64,000 nucleotides of DNA from Candidatus Methylobacter favarea (GTDB lineage Bacteria; Pseudomonadota; Gammaproteobacteria; Methylococcales; Methylomonadaceae): the NCBI RefSeq assembly GCF_902806695.1, contig NZ_CADCXN010000124.1, forward strand, positions 33,999-97,998, written 5' to 3'. Made by a program: the position numbers and the translations under genes. A model generated the notes under the pieces. It worked only from the letters and a program-made list of their open reading frames with translations. It was not told where the DNA came from and made no database searches. Positions 27,007 to 36,841 of this stretch are shown here, piece by piece (positions within the stretch are counted from its first letter, which is position 1; each line of letters starts with the position of its first letter).

Positions 27007-27039
27007 GATAGCTTCGCCTTTTGAAGATAGATGTGTAAA

Positions 27040-28350
27040 TTAGAAATCGCGCCAGCTGCCTGGTATAGAGGCAACTTGCCGATAGTTTTCATCGGAGTTG
27101 TTTTGGATGTTGGCAAATATGTCTGGATCCCAAACGACAGCAAACGTGCCCGTACCCCCACTAATACCGGTATCAGTAATCAATGAGCCTCTGATTACCG
27201 TACCGCCGCCGAGAGCAGGCCCCTGAACATCACCATCTGTCGCTGGAGTATCATCAAATACGAACACAATGCCATTGATAGTCGCATTACCGCCGGTTTG
27301 TAGTTGATGATTCTGAACCACAAGAATAACGGGATTCGCAACGCTGCCGATGACCCCTCCATTAATTTGGCAATCTCCCGTAATCCAGATAAGGCCTTTA
27401 GAGCTTGAATTTAAACTATTGCAGTCTGAATAAACCTGGGAAGGGTCTAGATTTTCTGCCGCTGATTTAATAGATTGCCACTCGGTATAAGGCACACCAA
27501 AGACAAAATCAAATAAATCTGGGGGGAAATGCCCTGGAGTGGGATCAGTTGTATAATGATCGCTTGCGACAATATCAACGCCTTGATAAGTACCATTGGT
27601 TATTTGGGCGTGCAAAGGATCACTGGTAGGATTGGGGCATTGTCCGCCGGAAAAGCCTTGAATTTGGCAGGTAGAAATGGAGCTGGAAGTATTAACCGTA
27701 TCATGCGTCCATATTGAAACCGCACAGCCGCTATCTGAGGTGCCATCCGGACACGAAGCGTTGGGATTAGGCACAACATGCATGTTGCCGGTTACCGCCA
27801 TGCTGCCGCCTGCAATAACCGGTGTATCAGGGACATTACCCCCGGTGATATGCCGAAAAACTACCTGTTCACTAACCGATGCCGAACCTGTTCTGTCTAT
27901 CGATTCACCTGCTGAAGTAAAAGTATACACAGTTACACCGCCCACGGCGGGGGGGATTGCAATCGTCGCTGTAAATCGTGCCTCACTGGCACTGGCAACT
28001 CCGCCAACCAGATTATTTTTACTCAGAAATGGATATGGAATGGCGTTTGGGATGCCGTTTTTATCAGGGTCGTATATATAATTTCCGTCGGCTCCAACGC
28101 TAATATTTTCAGAAAATTGCTGAACTGCGTATTCCAAACCGCCATCAGCGGCGGCAAAAGCCTCTTTATAGCGGTATTCATTAGCGGACATCCGCTGATC
28201 AAATATGCCCACTTTGGCCGCAAAGATGACCATTAAAGTAATGATTGTTAATACGACGAGACTTACGACTAAAGTTGCCATTCCTTTTTGATGGATGCGA
28301 GGTGCACCTTGGAAAATCCGCTTTACTGTATCGTGTTTAGTATTCATCAT
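27040..28350 (-). CDS. pilX: PilX-like minor pilin assembly protein
   Basis: A 436-residue protein with a PilX-type N-terminus: QKGMATLVVSLVVLTIITLM, then RMSANEYRYKEAFAAADGGL, the conserved helix of PilX. The rest is a Gly/Ser/Thr-rich beta domain with several cysteines and a parallel-helix-like region (GNMHVVPNPNASCPDG, GLIWITGDCQINGGVIG). It is longer than the classical PilX (about 200). It overlaps pilW by 14 bases; an ATG one codon later is equally possible. Confidence 0.85.
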   Translation of the reverse strand: MMNTKHDTVKRIFQGAPRIHQKGMATLVVSLVVLTIITLMVIFAAKVGIFDQRMSANEYRYKEAFAAADGGLEYAVQQFSENISVGADGNYIYDPDKNGIPNAIPYPFLSKNNLVGGVASASEARFTATIAIPPAVGGVTVYTFTSAGESIDRTGSASVSEQVVFRHITGGNVPDTPVIAGGSMAVTGNMHVVPNPNASCPDGTSDSGCAVSIWTHDTVNTSSSISTCQIQGFSGGQCPNPTSDPLHAQITNGTYQGVDIVASDHYTTDPTPGHFPPDLFDFVFGVPYTEWQSIKSAAENLDPSQVYSDCNSLNSSSKGLIWITGDCQINGGVIGSVANPVILVVQNHQLQTGGNATINGIVFVFDDTPATDGDVQGPALGGGTVIRGSLITDTGISGGTGTFAVVWDPDIFANIQNNSDENYRQVASIPGSWRDF

Positions 28351-28975
28351 TTCGAATCTCCACTATCTCGCTAATAGTTCGGGTAACGGAATTGTCACGA
28401 ACCAGCTGTCCTCTCAAGGTTATGGTTATTTGGTGGGTAGTAATGCCAGCGGAGGTCGTAGGGCTATCTTTAACGATGAAGGCGTTTATTTGTACCAGAT
28501 TTTCGTCGGTTATATTGTCCCAGTTTGTAGCCCCGGCGCAGTTTTCACCGCTTTCCCTGCTTTCAATGGCTCCGCCGTTTAAGCGAAAGCCGAAGCGTTC
28601 GCTATTGCCGTCATCTACGCCATCGTTGTCCGCATCGTAGGTATAAGTGACGCAGGTTGCGTTGTTAATAGGAGGGGTGAGGATGTCGAATTTCATATCC
28701 TGAAACGGATTATTACCAGCCATTACTGCTGCAGCCGCCGCGCCGTTATATCCGGAGCGGCGTAGATCCCGTGTAATCAGACTCATCGCAGACCTCAGCT
28801 CCTGGTTGAGCCGTATGGATTTTAAATTGTCATTATCAGATTTGATCATGGTAACGAACATGCCGAGGACAGCAGCGAGGACGATGAGCCCTATTACCAT
28901 AGAAATCAAAAGTTCGATTAATGTAAAGCCTCGTTGTTTATATTTCATTGCTTTTAAATTGGCGGTTATATTCAT
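28337..28975 (-). CDS. pilW: PilW-like minor pilin
   Basis: A 212-residue prepilin. The cleavage site and helix are RG-FTLIELLISMVIGLIVL, with the +5 glutamate; LRSAMSLITRDLRRSGYNG is the PilW signature. The C-terminal globular part has two cysteines. It overlaps fimT by four bases (ATGA). With FimT, PilX and PilV it should form the priming complex at the pilus tip. Confidence 0.92.
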   Translation of the reverse strand: MNITANLKAMKYKQRGFTLIELLISMVIGLIVLAAVLGMFVTMIKSDNDNLKSIRLNQELRSAMSLITRDLRRSGYNGAAAAAVMAGNNPFQDMKFDILTPPINNATCVTYTYDADNDGVDDGNSERFGFRLNGGAIESRESGENCAGATNWDNITDENLVQINAFIVKDSPTTSAGITTHQITITLRGQLVRDNSVTRTISEIVEIRNDEY

Positions 28976-29514
28976 GGGCAGGCCCCACTGTCGTTATAGC
29001 TAGGGATTGTCGAAGTAGTGTCTTTACATATCCGGATTCTGCCAATCGTAGTAGTGGTAACGCCAAGGGTTTTGTTATTGCCGGCAGAAAATCTAATGGT
29101 GCCTTGTGTTCCTGTGCCGCGCAAAGGGCTAAAGGCCCGCGAATTTGATGTATTGAAATTGACAGTGATGCCTGTAAAATCAGCGCTTTGCACAACGCTT
29201 CCTGATGCACAATCATTGGCTACAGTGCAATCACAAGTCGCAGCGCCAGCCGGCGTCATGCCATAACACCAAGTGTTAAGATCAGTGCCTGTTGTTGCCG
29301 GCGTAAAAACAATGCCCATATTATTGTTGGTTTTAATTGCCTCGGCTTTGGCATTTTGCAAAGCTGCCACCAATCCTTCCGCTGCACCCTCCACGCGCTG
29401 TTGTTTCATGAGTTCGCTGAATGATGGCACTGCCATTGCTGCTAATATGCCGATTATGGCAATCACTATCATGACCTCAACCAAAGTAACGCCGGAGCTC
29501 GTTTGTTTGTTCAT
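28972..29514 (-). CDS. fimT: FimT/GspH family minor pilin
   Basis: A 180-residue pseudopilin, first gene of the operon, with GGTGGAG closely upstream of the ATG. Cleavage is expected after SSG, before VTLVEVMIVIAIIGILAAMA. The GspH/FimT domain is seen in VEGAAEGLVAALQNAKAEAI and the C-terminal beta part with GTIRFSAGNNKTLG and GRIRICKD. Four cysteines are clustered in CDCTVANDC and before it. Confidence 0.92.
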   Translation of the reverse strand: MNKQTSSGVTLVEVMIVIAIIGILAAMAVPSFSELMKQQRVEGAAEGLVAALQNAKAEAIKTNNNMGIVFTPATTGTDLNTWCYGMTPAGAATCDCTVANDCASGSVVQSADFTGITVNFNTSNSRAFSPLRGTGTQGTIRFSAGNNKTLGVTTTTIGRIRICKDTTSTIPSYNDSGACP

Positions 29515-29679
29515 ATCTCTCCACCTTTTATGTATGAGTTAACTATAGATTAATATTGTTTTCTTACCCGGAAGCTAATCTACAATTCGTCTATTGAAGG
29601 AGAGGTTAATCGAATGGCCTTCCCTAGCGCCGGTTATGCTAAGCTTGGATGAACCAAATAACTTTACAGGGGTGAAACG
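29515..29679. promoter_or_regulatory. divergent control region between fimT and pilE
   Basis: The 165 bases between divergent pilin genes must hold both promoters. I could not assign convincing -35/-10 pairs. The ribosome-binding site of pilE (AGGGGTG) is at its right edge and that of fimT at its left edge. Confidence 0.4.
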
Positions 29680-30120
29680 ATGTGCAGATTCAAACGGCCT
29701 GCGGGTTTTACATTAATTGAACTGATGATTGTGGTGGCCATCATTGGCATTCTTGCGTCCATTGCTTATCCGGCCTATCAGGAATATGTAACGCGAGCCA
29801 AACGTGCGGATGGCAAAGCGGGATTGTTAAACTTACAACTGGCGCAAGAGAAATACAGGGCGAACTGTCCTCAATATGCTGATGGCATTCATGCCACAAC
29901 GTTCACTTGTGTTGCAGGCGGCGCGCACAATCTGGTCGGCAGCACTGATTCGCCGGACGGGAAATATACGCTTGCTATAACTGCTGGTTCTGCAACGTCT
30001 TACACAATTACCGCCACGCCTACTTTCACTGACGCCAAATGCAATGTACTTGGCATCAATCAGGCAGGAACCCAAACTGTGACCGGTACTGATTCTGTCG
30101 CAAATTGTTGGCAAAAATAA
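29680..30120 (+). CDS. pilE: PilE-like type IV pilin
   Basis: A 146-residue prepilin. The leader MCRFKRPAG is followed by [20 protein letters not shown], with the +5 glutamate. [20 protein letters not shown] matches the PilE group of minor pilins normally last in the fimU/pilV-W-X-Y1-E cluster. Two cysteine pairs (NCPQY, FTCVAGG, KCNVLG, NCWQK) suggest a disulfide-bonded C-terminal loop. Here it is divergent from the other pilin genes. Confidence 0.93.
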   Translation: MCRFKRPAGFTLIELMIVVAIIGILASIAYPAYQEYVTRAKRADGKAGLLNLQLAQEKYRANCPQYADGIHATTFTCVAGGAHNLVGSTDSPDGKYTLAITAGSATSYTITATPTFTDAKCNVLGINQAGTQTVTGTDSVANCWQK

Positions 30121-30140
30121 TTCATTCTGAGAGCGAAGCA

Positions 30141-30175
30141 GCCCAGGTTGGGCAGGCTTTTTTGCCTGCCATTTA
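30141..30175 (+). repeat. dispersed hairpin repeat, short copy 7 / terminator of pilE
   Basis: A perfect seven-base stem (GGCAGGC 30151-30157, GCCTGCC 30164-30170) with a six-T loop, 30 bases after the pilE stop. It resembles the hairpin of copy 1 and probably terminates pilE. Confidence 0.6.
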
Positions 30176-30286
30176 CTAATTCAATGCTGGAACCGTTTCA
30201 AATAAACAACCAATCTTGCCTTTTATTTTTTGCTTCCCTTTACCACAGCAAAATGTGTTACGTTATTCCTAATTTGGAAAGACGAC

Positions 30287-31168
30287 ATGAAGGGGCTTAA
30301 AACGATGGGACGATACGATCAGACCAGGGATAAAAAACCTGCCGGAATAATTGTAGTTATGGCAACTATTTTTATCATCCTTGCCGGCGGCGGCTGGCTT
30401 TATTTTAATAAACTGAAGCAGGAAGAAGCCGCCGTGCCTGAAACGAAAGCTCTAACTATCCCGCCTGATTCAGGCGAAACGGATGCAGATGTATCGGCGC
30501 CGGAACCTGCTCCGGAAGAAATCCCGTACGATACTGAAGCCTGGAGGGAGGGCGCCACGATGCAGGAACAGCGGTTTGTTTTGCCGGATCTTCTTGGCAG
30601 CGACAGGCCGTTTCGCGAGGCAATAAACAGCGTTTCTCCAGGACTTTCGCCGTGGCTGAATACCGACCAGTTAATCAGAAAGTATATGTTGATCGCGAAT
30701 GATTTTTCCCAGGGAGCGTGGCTTGAAAGGCACATGCGCTTTCTTAAACAGGCCCAGCCGTTTAAAGTCGAGCTGATCGATGGCGTCATGTTTATGTCCG
30801 ATAAAGGTTATCAGCGTTATGACAAACTGGCCGCGGCGATAGATGCGATCGATGTACGAGCCGCCATGTCGGTATATAAAAAATTTCGGCCGTTAATGCT
30901 GCAGGTTTTTGATGAGTTTAGCTATCCCGCCGAGCACCAGCTGGAAGATATTTTCTCAAAAGCTGCCGCGGAAATTCTGGCGGCGCCCATTATTGAAGAG
31001 CCGATTGCCTTGGTAAGGCCGTCGGTGCGCTATAAATTTGCCGATAAAAAGCTTGAAGCCTTAAGCCCGGTAAGCAAACAGATGATACGCATGGGTCCTG
31101 AAAATACCCGCATTATTCAAAATAAGGTACGGCTGCTGGTTGAAGAGCTGGCTAGCATGAAAGAGTAG
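30287..31168 (+). CDS. DUF3014 family membrane-anchored protein
   Basis: A 293-residue protein of the DUF3014 family, function unknown. I start it at 30287, seven bases after a GGAAAG site; 30305 (MGRYDQTRDKKP) is also possible. A short cytoplasmic tail is followed by one membrane span (AGIIVVMATIFIILAGGGWL), a Pro/Glu-rich linker and a soluble domain, probably periplasmic. Family blocks seen are FVLPDLLGSDRPFREAINSV, WLNTDQLIRKYMLIANDFSQ and YDKLAAAIDAID. Confidence 0.85.
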   Translation: MKGLKTMGRYDQTRDKKPAGIIVVMATIFIILAGGGWLYFNKLKQEEAAVPETKALTIPPDSGETDADVSAPEPAPEEIPYDTEAWREGATMQEQRFVLPDLLGSDRPFREAINSVSPGLSPWLNTDQLIRKYMLIANDFSQGAWLERHMRFLKQAQPFKVELIDGVMFMSDKGYQRYDKLAAAIDAIDVRAAMSVYKKFRPLMLQVFDEFSYPAEHQLEDIFSKAAAEILAAPIIEEPIALVRPSVRYKFADKKLEALSPVSKQMIRMGPENTRIIQNKVRLLVEELASMKE

Positions 31169-31446
31169 GGCGTTTGTGCGTTGAAGCTGATTTAAGCTTG
31201 TGTGTCCATCTAAGCTCGTCTGGGAATAGGATTAGCAAGATGCTTCATCTGCTTGCAGAAACCGTCATACCCGCAGGGAGTGCCGGAACGACGCAATTCT
31301 GCGGAAGTTAAGTATTGGGTGAAAAATTAAGGTAGCCTGAGGTAAATCAATGCCAAGGTAATGCCAGGGTGATGTTCCTTAGGCGAATTCGCAGGATATT
31401 CACTGTTTCGATTGTGGCTGAAGCTTGTAAATAAAAAGGTAAACAT

Positions 31447-31920
31447 ATGACTGACAATAGCCGGCCGCCGCTACCGCCGTTCACTTATGAAACAGCCGTT
31501 CAAAAAGTGCGCGCGGCCGAGAACGCCTGGAATTCACGTAATCCCGAAAAAATAGCATTAGCCTATACCCTGGACAGCAAATGGCGTAATCGCGCTGAAT
31601 TTCTTTCAGGCCGCGGCGAAATCGTGAAATTTCTGCAGCGAAAATGGGCAAGAGAGCTGGATTATCGTCTTATTAAGGAACTGTGGACTTTTAATGACGC
31701 GCGTATTGCCGTGCGCTTCGCCTATGAGTGGCATGATGACGCCGGCAACTGGTTTCGCTCTTACGGCAATGAAAATTGGGAATTTGATGAGGACGGGCTG
31801 ATGAAGTTGCGCCTGGCCAGTATCAACGATCTGCCCATCAACGCTTCAGAGCGCAGGTATCACTGGCGGCTCGGCCCCCGCCCAGAAGATCATCCGGGAT
31901 TGTCCGAGCTTGATTTGTGA
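31447..31920 (+). CDS. DUF1348 (NTF2-like) family protein
   Basis: A 157-residue soluble protein with an NTF2-like/SnoaL-like fold pattern. The DUF1348 signature is clear: [55 protein letters not shown] and [16 protein letters not shown]. The role of the family is not established. It stands alone, with 280 gene-free bases before it and the divergent or unrelated recC after. Confidence 0.9.
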   Translation: MTDNSRPPLPPFTYETAVQKVRAAENAWNSRNPEKIALAYTLDSKWRNRAEFLSGRGEIVKFLQRKWARELDYRLIKELWTFNDARIAVRFAYEWHDDAGNWFRSYGNENWEFDEDGLMKLRLASINDLPINASERRYHWRLGPRPEDHPGLSELDL

Positions 31921-32057
31921 TTTTTAAACTGTGCTTTTTTCTTCCATCATTCCGGCGGTGAACAACCGAGGTTACATGGATGTGAGTGTCCGCCTGAGTA
32001 TCAATAAATTCGCATAGCCGCTTATAATTCAATAATTCCCTATTTCCATGCATTTCA

Positions 32058-35000
32058 ATGTTCATTCTGCACAGCTCCAATAAAACTGAAAATCTGGTTG
32101 CTCATCTGATAGCTGTCATTGAAAGCTCGCCGCCGGCATCGCCTTTTGAAAAGGAAGTTTTTTTAATTCAGAGTCAGGGCATGGAGCGCTGGCTATCGCA
32201 GCGGCTGGCCAGCCATTTTAATGTTTGGGGCAATTACGAGTTCCTGTTCCCCGCCAGGTTTTTCAGTTCTCTGGCGCAAAAAATTGGTCTGTCGGCTGAG
32301 GATGGGGCGTTTGAGCGCAGTCAGCTGCTTTGGCGCTTTGAAGCAGTATTGCGCAGATGTCTGGATGGCGCTGAGTTTTTGCCGTTAACGCAATACCTTA
32401 CAGCTGAAAATATTGCCTTGAAACGCTATCAGCTGGCGCAACAGCTGGCGCAGATTTTTGATCAGTACCAGATAATGCGCCCTGATATGCTGGCGGAATG
32501 GCAAAGCGGCCGTGTCCTGTCTGATACAGAAACCGAACACTGGCAACAGGCGCTATGGCGGCTGGTAACTGCGCAAATCGGCTCTAAGCATCGAGGCGCG
32601 GTATGGCTGGACGTTATCGCTGCGCTAAATCTTGCAGAGGAAGGCTCATTTAACTTGCAATTGCCGGAAAGAGTTTTTATTTTCGGGCTTAATACCATGC
32701 CGCCGCTATTTTTAAGCTGCTTGCAGGCGCTGGCAAAACATTGCCAGGTGCATCTTTTTTTGCTTAATCCGGCCCGGACTTTCTGGGCTGATCTTGAGAC
32801 CAGGCGGCAACAGGCGCGTGCGGAAAACTTTTCAGGTCATCCGCTATTGTCGACTTTGGGCCAGCAAGGACGCGAATTTCAGGAAATGCTGCTGGAGCTG
32901 GCGCAGTTTGATTTTGAACCGGAAAGTTTTGAAACGACCGAAGCCGGCAATAATCTTCACCATTTGCAAAACGATATTTTAAACAATCGCCCGGCTGGAC
33001 GGACTCTGTGCAAGGATAACTCTATCAGCATTCACGCTTGTCATTCCAGAATGCGCGAGGTCGAAGTCTTGAAAAATCTGTTGTTGCAGTCTCTGGAAAA
33101 TGACCCCGATCTGGAACTGCGCGATATGGTGGTTATGGCGCCCGATATACAAGTCTATGAACCTTTTATAGCCGCCATTTTCAACGACATTCAACATGCG
33201 ATTGCCGATCGCAGCTTGCATTTGAACAATAGTGCGCTGGATGCTTTAATCCGCTTTCTGAATTTAAGTCAAAGCCGCTTTGGCTGGCAAAGCGTGCTGG
33301 ATTTACTTGAGCAGCCGGCGGTTTATTCCGGCTTTGGCTTGTCCGAGGCCGATCTGGAATTAATCAGGCACTGGGTGCGTGATACCCATGTGCGCTGGGG
33401 CAAATCGGCAATACACAAGCAGGAACTGGGGCTGCCCGGCTTTAATGAAAACACCTGGCAGGCGATGCTGGATAGATTGCTGATGGGTTATGCCGTGGGC
33501 AGTGATGAGGATTTTGTTGATGCTGTGCTTCCGTACCGCGATATTGAAGGCTCATCCGCTCTGGCTCTGGGCGGCTTGCATGACTTTCTGCAACTGGTGT
33601 TCAAAGCCGGCATGGAGTTAAAACAGGCGAAGACCCTGAAAGCCTGGAGCGGGCAGCTCTATTATTATGCCGACCAGTTGCTGGCTGATGCAGACCCAGG
33701 CGACCGCCGGCAAATCAACGAGTTATTGGCCGTATTATCCGACGAGCTGGCTGTTGTACATAATGATGAAGTCGAGTTGCAGGTAATTGTCAGCTGGCTG
33801 CAGGGAGCGGTTGAGGAACATAAATCATCTCTCGGCTTTTTACGCGGCCAATTGACTTTTTGCTCGATGCTGCCGATGCGCTCGATTCCGTTTAAAGTTA
33901 TCGCTCTGCTGGGGATGAATGACGGCGAATTCCCTAACGCGACCACAAACCCGACATTTGATTTGCTGGCTAAAAACTTCCGCCAAGGCGACCGTTCACG
34001 CAGAGCGGATGATCGTTATCAGTTTCTGGAAATTCTGTTATCGGCCAGACAACAGCTGATCATGACTTATATCGGACAGTCGAATGCCACCAATGCTGTT
34101 ATTCCCCCGTCTGTCGTTATTAGTGAGCTGCTGGAAGTCTTGCAAGACGGTTATCAACTTGCCGATCTTATTACCCGGCACCCCTTGCAGCCTTTCAGTC
34201 CGCGTTATTTTAACGGCAATTCAGATTTATTCAGTTTTTCCGAGGCCGACTGCGAAACAGCAAGGGCATTATCTGCGCCCAAACCGCAGACAGCCATGTG
34301 GTGGCAGGGCGCCCTAAACACGGCGTCTGAAGAGATTATTGACCTGAACGAACTATTCAGCTTTTTCCGGCATCCGCAGCGCTATTTTATGCGGCGCCGG
34401 ATGGAGTTGCGATTTAATGGCATCGAGGCGGACGCCGAGGAGCGGGAGCCGTTTAATATAGACAGGCTCGACAGCTACTCAATAGGCCAGGAATGGGTGC
34501 GCGAGAGTTTAAGCGGCAGAGCGCTATCGATTAAAAAACTCCAGGCGCAGGGAAGATGGCTGCCAAGCATATTGGGCGAACTGGAATTTGAGGGGCATCA
34601 AAAAGCGCTTAATGAATTTGTTGGAATTATAAAAGCTAAAGATATGGGTGAGCCGTTGCCCGATTTGCCTGTTGATTTAGATATGGATGACTGTCGTCTG
34701 GTAGGCAAGTTGGGCAATCGTTATAAAAACGGCAGTTTTTTTTATCGCTATGCCGATCTTAAAGGCAAGGATTTTATTTGTGCTGTGCTGCATCACATGA
34801 TTATTAATCGGCTTCAGGAGCAATCCACTTTTTTGCTCAGCATTGACAAGGATTTGATCTTATTGCCGAAACATTGCCAATTGACTCCTTTAATTGAGTT
34901 TATAAAAATATACCGGCTAGGCCAGCAACAGCCGGATGCTTTTTTTGTGGAGCCGGCTTTAGCTTATGTCAAGCAGGCCTATAAATTAAAGTCCGGCTCA

Positions 35001-35192
35001 AGAGCAACTGTTTCAGCGCTTGATGCCGCCAGAGAATATCTGGCTAAAGCCCTTGAGCGGCCTTATGAGCTGGAGCTCAGACGGCTTTATCATGATGTAA
35101 CGGATATGGGGCTGGTGCTGGGCGAATCTTTTGAGCAGCACTGTGAGTCCTTACTGCTGCCGATCTGGGAAACCACGCATGAGCAGCATTAA
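32058..35192 (+). CDS. recC: exodeoxyribonuclease V gamma subunit RecC
   Basis: Subunit of the RecBCD helicase-nuclease that processes double-strand breaks and recognises Chi. The 1044-residue protein begins like RecC (FILHSSNKTENLVAHLIAVI, EVFLIQSQGMERWLSQRLA, YEFLFPARFFSSLAQKI) and continues with its inactivated helicase-like and nuclease-like domains; IALLGMNDGEFPNATTNPTF and LNELFSFFRHPQRYFMRRRM are characteristic. It is a little shorter than E. coli RecC (1122). recB and recD normally follow but here the next gene is hps, so they must be elsewhere. Confidence 0.93.
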   Translation: MFILHSSNKTENLVAHLIAVIESSPPASPFEKEVFLIQSQGMERWLSQRLASHFNVWGNYEFLFPARFFSSLAQKIGLSAEDGAFERSQLLWRFEAVLRRCLDGAEFLPLTQYLTAENIALKRYQLAQQLAQIFDQYQIMRPDMLAEWQSGRVLSDTETEHWQQALWRLVTAQIGSKHRGAVWLDVIAALNLAEEGSFNLQLPERVFIFGLNTMPPLFLSCLQALAKHCQVHLFLLNPARTFWADLETRRQQARAENFSGHPLLSTLGQQGREFQEMLLELAQFDFEPESFETTEAGNNLHHLQNDILNNRPAGRTLCKDNSISIHACHSRMREVEVLKNLLLQSLENDPDLELRDMVVMAPDIQVYEPFIAAIFNDIQHAIADRSLHLNNSALDALIRFLNLSQSRFGWQSVLDLLEQPAVYSGFGLSEADLELIRHWVRDTHVRWGKSAIHKQELGLPGFNENTWQAMLDRLLMGYAVGSDEDFVDAVLPYRDIEGSSALALGGLHDFLQLVFKAGMELKQAKTLKAWSGQLYYYADQLLADADPGDRRQINELLAVLSDELAVVHNDEVELQVIVSWLQGAVEEHKSSLGFLRGQLTFCSMLPMRSIPFKVIALLGMNDGEFPNATTNPTFDLLAKNFRQGDRSRRADDRYQFLEILLSARQQLIMTYIGQSNATNAVIPPSVVISELLEVLQDGYQLADLITRHPLQPFSPRYFNGNSDLFSFSEADCETARALSAPKPQTAMWWQGALNTASEEIIDLNELFSFFRHPQRYFMRRRMELRFNGIEADAEEREPFNIDRLDSYSIGQEWVRESLSGRALSIKKLQAQGRWLPSILGELEFEGHQKALNEFVGIIKAKDMGEPLPDLPVDLDMDDCRLVGKLGNRYKNGSFFYRYADLKGKDFICAVLHHMIINRLQEQSTFLLSIDKDLILLPKHCQLTPLIEFIKIYRLGQQQPDAFFVEPALAYVKQAYKLKSGSRATVSALDAAREYLAKALERPYELELRRLYHDVTDMGLVLGESFEQHCESLLLPIWETTHEQH

Positions 35193-35544
35193 GGCGAGGC
35201 CGCGTTTCGTTTAGCTATATAAAGGCTTCAGTTCATTTTCCGGCAAATTGAAATTTCTTTGCCTATTTATCCATGATTTGGAAAGAACACAAGCTTCCGT
35301 AGAGGTTTAAAGTAAGGCATGTACAGATAGGCCTGTTTCTCAGCCTTGTTCTAAATAACATCGATAACGCTCTGATTGAAAGATTAATTTATCTTCACCT
35401 TATTTAAGGCGCTCACCTTAAGTATCGGGCATCAAGCATTGGGCATTGACATTCCTCCCCTTTGTACTTTACAGTTATGATCGCAAAACAAGTATGTAAC
35501 CAACTATAACTATTAATAATTAATAATCCTTCGGAGCACGTATC
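35193..35544. other. leader region of the RuMP cluster
   Basis: About 350 bases between recC and hps. Besides the promoter candidate at 35446-35475 I see a short direct repeat around GGGCAT (35428 and 35441) and a GGAG ribosome-binding site eight bases before the hps ATG. No gene is present. Confidence 0.45.
35446..35475 (+). promoter_or_regulatory. candidate sigma-70 promoter of the RuMP cluster
   Basis: A consensus TTGACA (35446-35451) is 18 bases from TACAGT (35470-35475); TATGAT follows at 35476-35481 but at too long a spacing. The leader to the hps ATG would be about 65 bases. Confidence 0.35.
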
Positions 35545-36186
35545 ATGGCAAAACCATTAATACAATTGGCATTAGATTCTCTAGATTTCGATCAAACAAT
35601 AGGGCTTGCGACACAAGCAGCACCCTATGTTGACATTTTCGAAGTTGGAACGCCATGTGTAAAACATAACGGCGTCAATATAGTCAAGGAACTGAAAGCA
35701 AGATTTCCAGATAAACTGGTTTTAGTCGATCTTAAGACTATGGACGCTGGCGAGTATGAAGCCACACCTTTTTATGCAGCAGGAGCCGATATCTGCACGG
35801 TATTGGGCGTATCCGGTCTTGCCACCATTGCCGGCGTTGTCAAAGCAGCAAACGCGCACGGCGCAGAAGCGCAAGTCGATCTCATTAATGTGCCGGATAA
35901 AGTAGAGTGCGCCAGAGAATCCGCCAGAGCAGGCGCCCATATTATCGGAGTTCACACCGGCCTTGATGCGCAGGCTGCCGGCCATACTCCATTTAGCGAC
36001 TTGAATGATATCGCCAGATTGGGCCTGAACCTCAGAATTTCAGTAGCTGGCGGCATTAAACAGGCGACCGTTCAGGACGTTGTGCATGCGGGCGCCAACA
36101 TTGTCGTTTGCGGTGCCGCAATATATGGAGCGCCTTCACCTGCCGAAGCCGCTCGTGAAATCCGCGAACTGGTTGAAGCCGCATAA
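35545..36186 (+). CDS. hps: 3-hexulose-6-phosphate synthase
   Basis: Key formaldehyde-fixing enzyme of the RuMP pathway: condenses formaldehyde with ribulose 5-phosphate to give hexulose 6-phosphate. The 213-residue protein is an orotidine-decarboxylase-superfamily barrel. The DxKxxD motif is LVDLKTMDAGEYE (D62, K64, D67), with FEVGTPCVKHNGV, HTGLDAQAAG and SVAGGIKQATV. Two bases separate its stop from the ATG of phi, so they are coupled. Its presence is the main evidence for a methylotroph. Confidence 0.97.
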   Translation: MAKPLIQLALDSLDFDQTIGLATQAAPYVDIFEVGTPCVKHNGVNIVKELKARFPDKLVLVDLKTMDAGEYEATPFYAAGADICTVLGVSGLATIAGVVKAANAHGAEAQVDLINVPDKVECARESARAGAHIIGVHTGLDAQAAGHTPFSDLNDIARLGLNLRISVAGGIKQATVQDVVHAGANIVVCGAAIYGAPSPAEAAREIRELVEAA

Positions 36187-36188
36187 TT

Positions 36189-36722
36189 ATGCATCAGCAA
36201 CTTATAACAGAAAAGATCTCAAGTATTCTTGAGGCCACAGACGATACGTATGAGGTAAAGCTTACCCAGCTGCTTGACAATGCCAAGCGCATCTTCATCG
36301 CCGGTGCGGGACGCTCCAGACTGGTCGGCAATTTTTTTGCGATGAGACTGGTGCACGGCGGTTATGATGTAAACGTAGTGGGTGAGATTGTTACGCCGAG
36401 TATTAAAAAGGGTGACTTGTTGATCATTATTTCCGGTTCGGGAGAAACGGAGCAGTTAATCGCATTCACCAAACGCGCCAGGGAAATAGGCGCTAACATT
36501 GTTTTGATTTCTGCGAAAAGTGACTCGACAATTGGCGATATGGCAGATGCAGTGTTCCAGATAGGCCGCTCCGAGCAGTATGGTAAAGTGAAAGGCATGC
36601 CAATGGGAACGGTATTTGAATTGTCTACATTGATCTTTTTGGAAGCAATTATTTCCCATATCATACATGAAAAAGGCATTTCTGAAGAAGTAATGAGATC
36701 AAGGCACGCTAATCTGGAATGA
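36189..36722 (+). CDS. phi: 6-phospho-3-hexuloisomerase
   Basis: Isomerises hexulose 6-phosphate to fructose 6-phosphate, second step of the RuMP pathway. The 177 residues form one SIS domain: IFIAGAGRSRLVGNFFAMRL, IVTPSIKKGDLLIIISGSGE, ANIVLISAKSDSTIGDMADA and the family end GMPMGTVFELSTLIFLEAII. Length fits bacterial Phi proteins. It is not fused to hps as in some organisms. Confidence 0.96.
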   Translation: MHQQLITEKISSILEATDDTYEVKLTQLLDNAKRIFIAGAGRSRLVGNFFAMRLVHGGYDVNVVGEIVTPSIKKGDLLIIISGSGETEQLIAFTKRAREIGANIVLISAKSDSTIGDMADAVFQIGRSEQYGKVKGMPMGTVFELSTLIFLEAIISHIIHEKGISEEVMRSRHANLE

Positions 36723-36841
36723 GTCAATGAACGGGTGGCCATCGTCACTCGTTCCAATGTATGCAGAATAGTAAAAATCGATAAAATTTATTGATTAAGC
36801 ATTTCACTAATTATAATAATTAACCGACTAAGGAGAAGACT

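Noticed and set aside
35476..35481. TATGAT as the -10 of the hps promoter
   Set aside because: It is 24 bases from TTGACA, too far for a sigma-70 promoter; TACAGT at 18 bases is the better, though imperfect, choice.
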